Below, in pieces: positions 38,985 to 50,650 of a stretch of 64,000 nucleotides of DNA. How positions within the stretch are numbered: the first letter of the stretch is position 1; each line of letters begins with the position of its first letter. The translations under genes were made by a program, and so were the position numbers. Below the pieces are notes generated by a model that saw only the letters and a list, made by a program, of their open reading frames with translations, was not told the DNA's origin and did not search any database. The DNA is from Sclerodactyla briareus (taxonomy: Eukaryota; Echinodermata; Holothuroidea; Dendrochirotida; Sclerodactylidae), in the NCBI GenBank assembly GCA_026419785.1, contig JAODTK010005771.1:248001-312000 (forward strand), given 5' to 3'.

Positions 38985-40330
38985 CTACCATACGTTAAAA
39001 GGCCCAGATAGGTCTCTAAGTGAATTATTTGCAGCTGAAAATTAGCGTCCGGAAACATGTTATTGTACGCGGATCCTGTCTACCCTCGTACAGATTCGAT
39101 CCTATATTCAGTAAGTATCTCACTGAAATAATAACAGCAAAGTATTTTCAGAACAGCCGGGTACTGCCAAAAATGGTTCAGTTTTCATAAACAGGGGTGA
39201 ACATGCCCAGGGCCGCCGAGAGGGTGGGCAGGGGGAAATTTGGGGGTCCAGAACTGTACCACATTGTTGTGGAGCCCTGGCGGGAAGGACCAATGCACAT
39301 AGTCGGTACCGGGCATGGATTAGCGGTTCTGCAGAAGTCTGCAGGGGCTTCAAAATTTTTGCGGAATGTCCCAACAGATGATTATTTACCGCCGTTTTGC
39401 AGCTGAGAAGGCCTTTTCCCATTATTTGGGAGCCCTAGCTAGTTCTCCAAAAATACGCTCCGCAACAACATATTGCGGCCTCCCACTAGACGATCACAAC
39501 ACCCTAAGTAATAACCCCACGTCCAAAATAATTGGACTCTTCCTGGGACAGGCTCTCGACGTCCCTGCACATGCCGGCAAATATCATGGGCATTGTCACT
39601 GCGTTACATGTAAGGCTAATACAACAAAGTTCAGTTTCAGACAAACAAGAACAATAAGATATTGATGAGATTATAATGCTGGTGCAGTGTGGATTAAATG
39701 TTAGGGGAGCGTGGACGGGAAACAGGAGCGAGGGGCGAGACACACCTGAACATTCAGGTGTGCACAGCGGCATCTGAAAGTTGGGGCTCAAGAGCAATGG
39801 GGAGGGCGCTTATAGCCGTGGAGAGGTAAAAACTAAGTGTGGAAAAAGTTGGGGGTCGCAACCCGCCATCTCCGACCCCCCCCCCGTCCTCCTGGCCCAA
39901 GTGGCTGCGCTTTCCGGCTATCCAAAGCGGTCGTACGTGTTTAAAAAACATTTTGGTTAGTGTTTAAAAACGTTTAATCAACTCAAGTCCGGTAGCGGGA
40001 GCAGGCTGCCTATGGATAGACGGAGCAAATTCCAAACCAGTAAAATGTGAGTTATTCAAAACACCTCTGGAAACTTTTGCAAACGTGTTAATCATTTCTT
40101 AGAAATATGACTAGAACAAAATCAGAAACAGTTTCATACCTACTACTGATGAACCAAAACAAGAATCTAAAACGTCAAGTTCTAGGACCTAACATAAAGA
40201 TGTCGCAGCACAAACAAAATAGTTAACTGACACCCTTTCCTCCAGCTCCTTCACCGCTCATTATGCGGTTAAAATACTATAGCCCGGTTACTTGGTCCAC
40301 TAGTGACAAAAAGAAAGAAAATAAAAGAAG

Positions 40331-40420
40331 AAAAATGGCCTCTACCGAGAGTCGAACACGCGAAGAATTTTTTTTTTGTCCCTTCGCGTTCATCAATGTA
40401 CCACGACACAGCTGACAGTC
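40331..40420 (-). repeat. tRNA-like SINE remnant, weak
   Basis: On the minus strand TGTCGTGGTACATTGATGAAC is A-box-like and GTGTTCGACTCTCGGTAGAG is B-box and T-arm-like. An inserted hairpin (CGCGAAGGGA with TTCTTCGCG) separates them across a poly-A run. The 5' acceptor strand is not seen, so this is at most a decayed SINE head. Confidence 0.35.
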
Positions 40421-40784
40421 ACAGATAGTAAGAAATGGGGTGAATCATAGTCGATATTCACAGAGGTTCACAAGGCCTCCGCTGTCTTCCCGATTCTGTT
40501 CATTGCCCGTTGCATTCTTTGCATATCTGTGAACCTGGTGTAACACTCTTTGTGAAAGCCATTATTTAGAATGCACATTACACACTACAAAACAGGAGTA
40601 TCTTTGTCACTGTGGAGATCACCATCTTTTATGCGTGTTGCGAGGTTAATCGGCTCGTGATTGGTAATAATTCAGCTGACCTCATAATCGCCCCCTGATT
40701 GGTTGGAAGTATTCGGGGGAAATATCAGGAAATTTTCGGAAATAACGAAAGTTTAAACCTTTAAAACTCATTCCTGCACCCGAG

Positions 40785-40900
40785 TTGGGCTTTTGAAATT
40801 TGATGACATTCCTAAAACTACACATACATTCACATATGCCCAAAATTATCGAGCCCCTTTTGGGGGGTCATACCACAAGCGAAATTCCAGCAGAGACGCG
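40785..40900 (+). repeat. Dispersed repeat, copy 2
   Basis: Carries ACCCGAGTTGGGCTTTTGAA, CATTCACATATGCCCAAAAT and GAGCCCCTTTTGGGGGGTCA in the same order as the minus strand of 37739-37865, about 3 kb away and in opposite orientation. Confidence 0.5.
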
Positions 40901-41180
40901 TCGGCCGGCCACTGCCCCGGTGTCAGAGTGGAACATGGGATTTTCGTACCACCAACTTAAATAACATAATTTCCGAACTCGGTGGCGTCTCTCTGATAGG
41001 ACCTGAGCAAGTTACGTCACTCGTCGAGTTGAGGAATCCACTTGATGGAAATATCAAAATTACCCGCTTCTATTCATACTGATTCCACGGGAGAGGGGAA
41101 GGGGTTACAAAACGAACGTATCAGAAGAGGAGGGGGCGGGGGGGTGTTATGACTGAGACATTTTCCGAAACAAAGTTAAG

Positions 41181-42384
41181 ATGCTTGCACACCGCGAGCC
41201 GACCCGAGCCGAAGCGAGCGTTCAGGTGCCCGTACCGCTCGAGCATCTGCCTTTCCACACGCGAGCAAACGTTTAGAGCGTTTGGTAGATATAGCAATGG
41301 CTGATAGACACCAAGTTTCCCTGTGGAATACACGAACCTCCCGTCATTTCCCGGCGTGCACCACTGTGTGACCGGCCATTTCCCCGCCCCACGATTTGAT
41401 GACCCTTTTTTCCTCTCGCCTTTTTCGTTGCCGTTTCCCCCGTTTTCGCGCTAACGTGCCCCTTGCTTCTCCTATTTTTTTCAATTTTCCCGGTCGACCG
41501 GAGGCACTCTGCCCTCTGCCTCCCCCCCCCCCCCGCCCCCCCCCCTCCCTCCCGTCGTCAGATACGCCAGTGGTAATGAATGTGTTAACGTCATGATAAC
41601 GGATTGGGGAAAACGTAAACAATTAAAGTTGGTTTGACATCCACTCAGAGAGAGAGAGGGGGGCGAGGGTCTGTACGGCGGAGGGGAGGGGGGGGGGGGA
41701 GTATCAAGATATTGGGACAAAATCTTACGAGTTTGCATGGGCCATACAGTATTTTTAGCGAGTTGTGTCATTGGGGCGGGGGAAGTGAGTGGGGGAAAGG
41801 CTCCCAACTTCGTGTGGGGTGGATCCGGGGCCCTTGTCACCCGCCTCTCCACCCCACTGCCTACAAACTGAATTGACTGACATATATTGTTATCTATGAT
41901 GAATGCCTGATGCCTTCCTTCTTGTACATGTGTTTGTGTAACACCAACAAAATATGACCAACACGATTTTTCTTATTTCAATTTTTTTTACCGTATGCCG
42001 CTTAGTTGTGACAGTTCTTCCAGCACTTCGTTCTTTCCTCTATTTGAGAGTGAGTGTGACTTTTTCGCCACAGACCTCCCTTTCGGTTCGGCCCACCAAA
42101 CTTAAGAAAACGTCAGTACTGACGGCCTCCATGTTTCTGTGTACGTGCTGACACGACCCAATCACAGTATACAACAGCATAATGACCGAAAGCGCATTCA
42201 TACCCAGCGGTCCGAGCAAACTAAATAGGTCAACATTATGCCGGCGGAACTTAACAGAACTGCTGCTCGGCTCGGCTCAGCTCTGCTGTGGTGTGCACGC
42301 TGTAAGCGTTAGACTATGGTTTTCGGTAATGTATTTATCAAACGCTCGGTCTGCTCGGCTCGGCTCGCGGTGTGCAAGCACCTC
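41181..42384. mobile_element. Terminal-inverted-repeat element, about 1.2 kb, GC-rich ends
   Basis: The left end reads GCTTGCACACCGCGAGCCGA and the right end, on the minus strand, GCTTGCACACCGCGAGCCGA, identical over this stretch. Both continue into CGAGC/CCGAGC-rich sub-terminal repeats, then AGCGTTTG. TTA flanks both sides (41176 and about 42387), a possible 3-bp target duplication, though the exact ends are uncertain. The interior carries long poly-C and poly-G blocks (about 41522-41551, 41685-41699) and no transposase frame, so the element is probably non-autonomous. The family is not recognised. Confidence 0.65.
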
Positions 42385-42849
42385 AATTAGGCAGGCTATG
42401 TTCGGCTCTCACACAATTGACCCGACGAGAACGATAAATAGAAATTTATGAACATCCTGCATGATCGAAAAGCTCAGCAATACCCCAGTTCATTCTAATT
42501 GCAACTGTGATGATTTTTGATATCACTTTGAGTATTTGAGTAGTTATTGTCTTGTTGTCTTTTCTCGGCAGAATTTGTGACTAGTGGAATAACTTCGTAC
42601 AATTGAGGCAAAGCGTGCATTCGTGCAAGACGATCAGACAGACTGATAATTACTAGAACATTGCAAATATGGTCCTATGTGTGATGATAACAAATATTAC
42701 ACTACGCCTGTCCGCACTGTTGTTCAGCAACGTAGTTATTCAGCAACTGCACACATTCAGCGGAACGAATTGATGAAACTTTTTGAAAAAAAATGAGAAA
42801 AATGGTGAGGCGAGGCTCCTTTCTTCTTCTTCAAGAGGTTACTAACCTC

Positions 42850-44345
42850 ACATATCATAACACAACCTGGGTTTTGAGTGTCTCATTGGAATATGAAGGG
42901 CGCCCCTCTTTCAATTGAACATTCCTCGAGGAGATCGATTTTTCAAATTATTCTAGGGGGTCCCAAACAGTTTCGGTCGGACAGAGATCCAAAGGCCTCA
43001 AGCTGGTTGCCTCCTGCAAACATTTAGGTTCCTCCTAATGAATCCTAAGGCCCGATTTGCCTAATCACATTGATTGAGTGAATGTGTGAATTCCAATTCA
43101 GCCTGCCAGAAACGGTATTCCCAATATACTACAGATGCTGTTCAAGTGAGATTAAAAACGTTTGGGGTCCTACCAGGATAAATTCCCACAATAGAACACT
43201 TCCTTACGTTGAATTTCATCTGTCAGCGATTAGCCCATGTCATTAGGCGTATCTGTGTCCTACTGAAGTGCGCTTTAGGCAGGCGGGCTCCCCTAATTCC
43301 ACGACAAAGAATGAAAACGTCAGCAAAAAAGGCGCACAGACGAATAACACCACAGAGAAGGTCATTGGTGTAAAGGAGAAAAGCAAGCGGCCCAGAAACT
43401 GTACCCTGGGGGACTCCCGAAATGACCTTAGACCAACCAGACTACTCTCCACTGACAACGACTCTCTGTAGGCGACAGCACAGAAAATTGCAAGTAAGGT
43501 ATGAGTTATGAGTTATGAATGCCATAAGTACGAGGCTTTGACATGAGCCGTCTGTTTAACACAGCATCAAAAGCCTTAGAGAAGTCAATGCTGGCCATTT
43601 CAATCTGTAATTTTGTATACAAAGAACGAACTAAATTCTCAACTGCCTGAATGAGTTGAGACTCTCACGAGTGATTGCGCCCGTAAACCATGCTGGTTCT
43701 CAGTGAGAATCACATGGTTATCAAGATGGCGCATAATCTGTGAGCGGATTATGTGTTCCAATATCTTACTACAGATGAATGTGAGAGACACTGGCGATAC
43801 TTTGCCGACAAAGTTCTGTCACCTTTCCTAATACAAGGGTACTGTTATCCTGGCGCCACAAGACTCACGTCAGTGATTACACAGTAACCCATGATGGTTC
43901 TCAGTGAGAATCGCATGATTATTAAGATGGCGCATGATCTGTGAGTGGATTATGTGTTCCAATATCTTACTACAGATGAATGTGAGAGACACTGGGCGAT
44001 TATTGCTGACAAAGTTCTGTCATCTTTTTTTCAATACAAGGGTTCTGTTAGTCTGGCGACACAAGACTCACATAAGTGATTGCACCGGAAACTATGCTGG
44101 TTCTCAGTGAGAATCGCATGATCAGTGAGATGGCGTATGATCTGTGAGTGGATTATGTGTTCCAATATCTTACTACAGATGAATGTGAGAGACACTGGGC
44201 GATTATTGCTGACAAAGTTCTGTCACCTTTAATACGAGGGTACTGTTAGCCTGGCGCCACAAGACTCACATAAGTGATCGCACCGGAAACCATGCTGATT
44301 CACAGTGAAAATCGCATGATTATTAAGATGGCGCATGATCTGTGA
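42850..44345 (-). mobile_element. LINE reverse transcriptase fragment, decayed and internally amplified
   Basis: On the minus strand, reading downward, RT blocks appear in order. KILEHIIRSQIMRHLDNHVI and LTENQHGLR fit blocks 1-2 (44345-43690). IEMASIDFSKAFDAVLNRRL contains the first catalytic Asp in the DFSKAFD motif (about 43570). VISGVPQGTVSGP is the block 4-5 turn (about 43410). FFADV stands where the catalytic FADD is expected (about 43330), then WQMKF (about 43220) and a thumb-like VRPK further on. The change of FADD to FADV, frameshifts and stops show a dead copy. The first RT block is repeated in tandem (next entry). The CR1/jockey-type assignment is inference from motif spelling. Confidence 0.75.
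43691..44345 (-). repeat. About 200-bp tandem repeat made from a LINE RT segment
   Basis: The plus-strand anchor TGCTGGTTCTCAGTGAGAAT or a near variant starts at 43691, 43892, 44095 and 44293, giving periods of 201, 203 and 198 bp. The last unit is partial and ends near 44345. Each full unit includes the KILEH...QHGLR coding segment in antisense plus about 90 bp of adjacent sequence. Units differ by scattered substitutions and small indels. Confidence 0.85.
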
Positions 44346-45210
44346 ATGGAGACCTGGCTCTTGTTTCGTACAACTAGGACATAAAGCCTACCTCTACCCC
44401 AGAACAGCCTACGATCTGCAAACGGAAGTGCCGCCAAGTCAGCGGGGATGTCGTTCTTAGGTAAGAGTAAAGACGTGCCGTCACTCGAACGAACCATTTC
44501 TACTCATTATCAACCTGGGAAGACCGACTCCCTCTGTAATAAGCGTTATGAAGCCTTCACGCGCTCTCCACGAAAAGAAAAATAACCCTGCTCATTCTGC
44601 ATATCAGGAAGACATTGAGCTAACGAAATAATTCGAACCCGATTACATCATAAACACTGCATACTGCACTAATGATATGTACGACTGTCGTGCTTCGTGA
44701 AATAATGGAAAAGAATACCTTGTATAAACTTTAGATCTCCTATCACTAATTAGCAACATGGCTGCTACGTTGTAGTTATTAGTATGATCATAGATAAGAG
44801 AGGTGGTTCGTGTGCATTATTCTCCTGACCAGACGTTCCCGTTGATTACTACCTGACGTCATTGATAGAGGTCGTTAGCATCAACGATACGATACGAGGT
44901 AGACATAATCGAAAAGCCGCACTAAGCGTGAAGTGTACTGGTATCGCCCCATATTCTTTTCATAGCTGCACTTTCCGGGATCTAGAAGGCGCCGAAGAAC
45001 TCTAAACATTCGATATCCTGCTGGATACTATCTCACCAACAGACTCACTCTGACTTGACGGAAGAAATTGACAGTTTGAGGGATTGATTTAAGCGGCCTC
45101 CGGAGCTAGAGTGTCGATTTACAATTCTCTCATGAATTATCGGAGATACTACTTACAGAATGTGCGAATGTGCGATCATTCATTCAAATGATTAGCTCTT
45201 AACAACTGGG
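44346..45210. other. No gene recognised
   Basis: No supported feature between the RT array and the SINE. Confidence 0.4.
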
Positions 45211-45548
45211 ATACGGATTCGCTCAGTCGGTATAGCTCCGGACTGCGAGTTCGAATCCAATTGGAAGCCGAAGGATTTTTCTCCACAGTGGTTTTTTCTC
45301 CGCAGTGCTAGACGAGGCATGTCTCCTCGAATTACTCACGTGTAAAAGTGGGTACCTACGAGGTACCGGAAGTAAGCGCCGCTGCGTTGGCTGCCAGGGG
45401 TGTAGTAGGTCGTGAGCGGACGTGCCTTCTGGGTGGTGCTGGCAAGGTCTTCATTAGGTTACCAATGACCAGGAGATTAAGTGGTCGTTTCATGTCGAGC
45501 GTGAGCCAATGTTTCAACATGCGAAGGGGAAGTAATAATAAAAAAAAC
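45211..45548 (+). mobile_element. tRNA-derived SINE, about 340 bp
   Basis: The head TTCGCTCAGTCGGTATAGC is a pol III A box region and GAGTTCGAATCC a B box. They are only about 29 bp apart, so the anticodon arm is shortened. The body carries GTGTAAAAGTGGGTACC, GGTACCGGAAGTAAGCGCC and GGCTGCCAGGGG, and the copy ends in an AATAATAAAAAAAA tail. Such heads and bodies are typical of SINEs mobilised by LINE machinery. Target duplications are not evident. Confidence 0.7.
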
Positions 45549-45627
45549 AGACGTTGATCTGAGGTCTCGATCCAGCATTCCAAAAGTCTCTACCATGAGA
45601 GGTGCTACCCTAAACTGTAAACAATTT

Positions 45628-45814
45628 CTGTAGAATTAACAGATTACAAATCCCTGGCAACTATGCTGCCAATTATTTACTGTGAAATTTACCGTAAAAC
45701 TACTGTAAATTGCACAGTAACATTAGAGTAATATCATTTCGTTTTGGTTTATTGTAAAATTTACAGTAAACTACTGGCAGCAGAGTTGCCAGTTATTTAC
45801 TGTAAATTCTACAG
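45628..45814. mobile_element. Palindromic MITE of the CTGTAAATTTACAG type
   Basis: The left end is CTGTAGAATTAACAG and the right end, on the minus strand, CTGTAGAATTTACAG. The arms match over about 65 bp and include CTGGCAACTATGCTGCCA against CTGGCAACTCTGCTGCCAG, itself a small hairpin, and several TTTACTGTnAA units. There is no coding capacity. Flanks AACAATTT and TTGAATTT share their last five bases and could be worn 8-bp duplications, which would fit hAT. Confidence 0.7.
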
Positions 45815-48756
45815 TTGAATTTAATTTGAAATATAACCTGGTCAACGCTATAGATCTCACACACAAGTAGGAAAAAATAATTAATTTGAGTTAATTATTG
45901 CTGAACCTCATATTTATCTTCAAGTCAGTTTTGAAGAACAATGGATGTCTGTTAATCCTCATACTATCCTTCAGAAACGCAGAGACGCATATGTTTCGAA
46001 GTTATTCCTCGCCACGGAATGCTGTTATTTGGCAGCATTGCCGTGTCTCGCTGTTAATGTTGTCGTATAAGATGCTGTTAGAATTGAAATGTCTAAAATA
46101 AAACAAAACTCGGCATGCCATGCCTGGTGGATAATAACACGGAAGGACGGAATCGTGAGTCGTAATCGCATCTCTCTTCAGTAGATCAACCGCGTGCTCT
46201 CTATGTCAGATTGCACGACCTTGAAAGATCACGACATGCAATACGCCAGTTTTCAGTTCGGGAGGCGCCTTTTTTTAGCTGTCACAATCGTCATGGAACA
46301 TGATATCTGTAGTATGTGTGTGACAGACTGACGGGCAGAGTGCGCTGCTCAGTAATAATACACCCGACAGCAACAAGCCATTCGGGATTTCGAGACTGTT
46401 GCGTTATGTTGAAAATTACCTGACGGAAATTATATTGAGTTTCTTACATGGCCAGGGACGTGTGGACGTTCTACGTTGCTTCTCCCATCTCATCTACAGG
46501 AGCAACTGTAATAGTAATATAGAATAAACACTGGCATAGACAATATAGCCTACAGATCCACCAGAGCTCATAGGCTTGATTGCGTTGCTGTGATACTTCG
46601 TGTGGAAGCAAGCGAGCCATTTTGAAGGTACCTCGAAACTGTCATTCTAATTTCGCTATTCACGTGGTACGATGTAGGATCACCCATGGCTCTCTGAAGC
46701 ATGAAATGAATTCTCGTGGCGGGGTGTTTCGTTAGAAATGGCAATCCGAAAGAAAGATTCGTTTGACGGGAGAGCCACAATCGGATTTGCAGCATCATAA
46801 TAATGAATCTACCATCGTTTTACCTAATTGTATCTGGGTATAGTAATAGGCTACTCTCATTCGCGAAAGTACACGGGAAGTTCTCATTTTCACTCAATCA
46901 TCTCCTGTTAATTTCAATGCATTATAACAACATGTTCTCTAAGAGGATGGGGAAAGTGCGTGTATATATGTTCCATTGCGACGAATCGAGAAATGTGATA
47001 CAGCAATACAGTGTGGCACAATCCACAATTGCAATAGTTAGGAAACACCGTGGTTTGTTTTATTCGCTTCTCCTGTAAAAACGAAACAAAACAAAAACTC
47101 AGTTCATTGGCAAGAAAACTACTGTGTATGGGAACACGAACGTTGAGATTAAAAACTCAAACCCAACACCAATCGCAACAGGTGTATTGACAGCTGTGTT
47201 ACCGAATTTTATTCTGTCCAATTCGTTCCCGTGAACGAGACTGAGGTAACAATGCCGTCAGCTACTTTCTCGATGCTACTTAATGGTTTTCATATCCTGA
47301 AGATATCTTAAATCGCTAACGGGAAGCAGATTAGCAGTATGAAGCATCCCCTCAGCTGTCATCAGTCGCTAAATAGATACCCCCACCATCAAGGAAAACA
47401 AGATAGCAAAAGAAAAAGTCCCCGAGTAATTCACAATACACAAGAGTTTCAAGGCCGTGCTAGTCTTGTTGAAATATCAGTCGTCAAAATCCAGTTGATA
47501 TCAGGTGTGACTGCTACAGTGATGTTGCAGAATGCACTGTTCTGATTCCCCAGGAATACTGTTGATCTACCCAGCACATGGTCAGTTAGAACAATCAGTA
47601 ACCTTACACGTGTACGAGTACGTGGCAGGAAACCTACGCGTGTTGATATAGCTGAGTATAAATATATCTGACAATATAGCAAGGATTAGTTCAATTGTAA
47701 CGTTGAATAAGAGAGGGTATCAGGACCCGATCAAACATGACCAGAGTACATTGGATGTTGATACATGGCGAGGTACCACGGACTTGCATGGAAGGAAATT
47801 TCACAACAATATTAGAAATGATGATTCAGCAGATAATTACACAGCTAAATGGTTTATAGGTTTTGTTTTTCGTTGGCCTATGTATCGTTACTGAAAATCA
47901 GCAACATCAGGATTGTTTCGTACTATTAGCTTCATTCATGAACAAATCGAATACACATACATTCATACATGGACGCAACAACTTGAGCAAGCCTTCTTCG
48001 AAGAAGAGAGTTATTTCACACAAATCGATCAGTGTCATGTACTCAAGAAAATTTCATCTACCTACCTTAGGGAATCTACCTTGCGGATCCATCCCCATTA
48101 ACTTACTTTAGATTTCTAGTTGAGTCCTATAATTTTGAAAATTCAAATCAACCAAGACTGATGCATGATAAGGAGAAATGCGTGAGAATATTTGAGCCAT
48201 CCACTTCAAATCGAAAAGTGGGTACTTAGATGCGGATATTGGTACTATTGCCCATTGAATTATAACCGTATTGGCGAGTCTGCGTTATTAATAATGAATG
48301 AGAAAATCAGATAATTTTGTTCCAAGCCAGAATTTGGCTGAACTCGTTTCGTGGAAGGATTAAATTAGTCATCAATTGCCACTTCTACTGTAAATCTAGC
48401 GGATATTCCTTTCAACCTATACCCATGCCAGGTACTTGGCGCCGTCATTTAGCAGCAGCCATACACACTGTGCTCCGATATTTTTCCTGGTTTCCCGGTA
48501 CCTGTAATTCTATACACTTGAAAGGTACTACTGGATTAATTACCATTTAATTGGATGAAGACTATTTCGTACGTTTTTCGCAATGATTTATTTGGCCCAA
48601 ATTGTGATCTGGAGCCTAACGGGCCTATACCTGTATATTGAGAGTAACACGTTGTGGAGAAGCAACTGTTACCCATCACTATGCTGACTTAACTTTGGAT
48701 TATACTAATCCCTTTACTGTGCCAAGCCACTGGGATCCTATTGTCCTTACGAACCG
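45815..48756. other. No gene recognised
   Basis: Nearly 3 kb without a supported feature. Open frames are under 95 codons. Confidence 0.4.
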
Positions 48757-50650
48757 TTGGATTATGCGGCAGCTCTCGTAGCCTACAACTTATCGGATTT
48801 GTTTTCGCTGCGATATCGATCTGCTGATTGCCAACTTCCAGCGGACGCCTTCCAAGCCCTGAAGGAGACCAACGTCTGGAGATATAGAGGGCGACGTGCA
48901 GGTAAACGTACTCGTAGGAAATTTAGTCTACCGAACCGTATTCCATCACTGTCCCAATGATCGCATGTCACCCTGCAATAACCTAACTATCGCTACAAGG
49001 AATGTCAGATCATTGGGAAACAAGAAGCACGAAGTTGCTGATTTCATCACACCCATGATATCGATATTCTCTGTGTCACAGAGACATGGCTGCGTGAACG
49101 TGGGGACGAGCCTGTCATTAAACGAATGCACGCACGCCAACGGGTATACGCTTAAACACCTGCCGCGCAGGACCGCAACCTCGACTGGCTATGGCAGCAT
49201 CGCTGTTATTTACAAGTCATCCCTCTCACTCTCCTGGGAACCGATTCGAAACGTTTCGACTTTCGAAGCTGCTGAGGCTCGTATTGATGTCGGTGGCACT
49301 ATTTTATCACTCTTAACGCTATACCCACCCACCCACGAATACCACCAACAAGTTCACCGTCAATCGATTCCTGGACGAATTCGGTAGTATACTAGAGAGT
49401 TCAACAGCCCAAGATGCTAAGACCGTATTTGTGGGTGACTTCAACTTCCACGTCGACAACACCAGCGACACCAACGCCCGAAAGTTATTGGATCTGCTTA
49501 CATCTCATGGTCTATCTCAGCTTGTAACCGAGCCTACACATACATTTGGCCACACTCTTGATCTGGTCCTAGTCAATGAGGATTCTGTGTTTATGCATTC
49601 TCTCTTTCTGTTGAGGCTTCTGTGACCTCAGACCATAATCCCGTCTTAGCAACATTTGCACAATCAAAACCGCGGCGCATGAAACGGGAATACAGTACCG
49701 CTGTCTGTCTGCTATCAATCATGACGATCTGCGAGAGGATATTGCTACTTGCCCTAGTATTGTGGACCCTCCTTCTGATATTGTATCTGCAGTCGAATCC
49801 TACAACACCTCCCTCAGCGAAGTTCTTGAGAGACATGCTCCGTTAAAAACGCGTACTGTCAGTGAAAGACCGAAATGCGGATGGTTCACACCAGCCGTGG
49901 TTGACGCAAAGAAGCAGAAGCGTTATCAGAGAGGAATTGGCGCCACTCCAAACTTGAAATACACCGGCAGATCTATAAGGAGGCATGCAGGAAATTGAAC
50001 AATTTGATCAGTACCGCGAAACTCCATCATTATTCCGCGATTATCAAAGACAATGAGAATGACATTAAGTTTTGTTCAAAGTCGTTTCTTCCCTGTCATC
50101 CACAGTCAGTCGCACTCTACCGTCTCATACATCGACCGAAGCTCCTGCCAACCAATTTTGTAAATATTTTACAGACAAAATCTCCGCCATTCGACAATCC
50201 CTCGATGACCTGGATGTACATGCGGACTTCAGTTATGCCGAGGCATTTTGGCTAACCATCATCTATGCGTCATTCCTTCCAACTTCCGTGGACTCTGTCT
50301 AATCCATCATCATGGCGTCTCCCACCAACTCGTGCAGCTTAGTTCCGCTACCCACGTCATTGGTTAAATCCTGTCTCAGCAAGCTGCTCTTAATTATAAC
50401 ATCTATTATTAACTCTTCGCTGGAATCTGGTGTCGTACCTGAAACCCTCAAGTTCGCCAAGGTCATTCCACTTCTATAGGAACCGAGTCTCGATCCCGAG
50501 GACATGGGTAACTATCGTCCAATCTCAAACCTACCCTTCTTATCCAAGGTCATGGAGAGAGTTGTGGCTGCTCAACTCAACGAGTACCTAAATCAAAACT
50601 TCCTTTTGGAACCGATGCAGTCCGCCTATTCCAGCAACAAATCTAAACAG
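48757..50650 (+). mobile_element. LINE with APE-type endonuclease and 5' part of RT, CR1/L2-like
   Basis: In shifting frames the plus strand encodes an N-terminal piece ending RYRGRRAGKRTRRKF, then an exonuclease/endonuclease/phosphatase fold: LTIATRNVRSLGNKK (the catalytic-fold N motif), ANGYTLKHLPRRTATSTGYG, VFVGDFNFHVDNTSD (G-D-F-N motif) and LDLVLVNED followed by TSDHNPVLA (the S-D-H catalytic His motif). A linker with FTDKISAIRQSLDDL leads to NYRPISNLPFLSKVMERVVA and LEPMQSAY, the first RT blocks. Homology stops abruptly near 50645, before the catalytic Asp residues. The enzyme nicks DNA and primes reverse transcription of its own RNA. At least four frame changes and one in-frame stop exist, so the copy is dead or the sequence is noisy. 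Loss of the 3' part is atypical for LINE insertion and implies a later deletion or interruption. Confidence 0.85.

Noticed and set aside
39200-39260. CAGGGCCGCCGAGAGGG, resembling a hAT-type repeat end
   Set aside because: No matching inverted end could be found nearby, so an element cannot be delimited.
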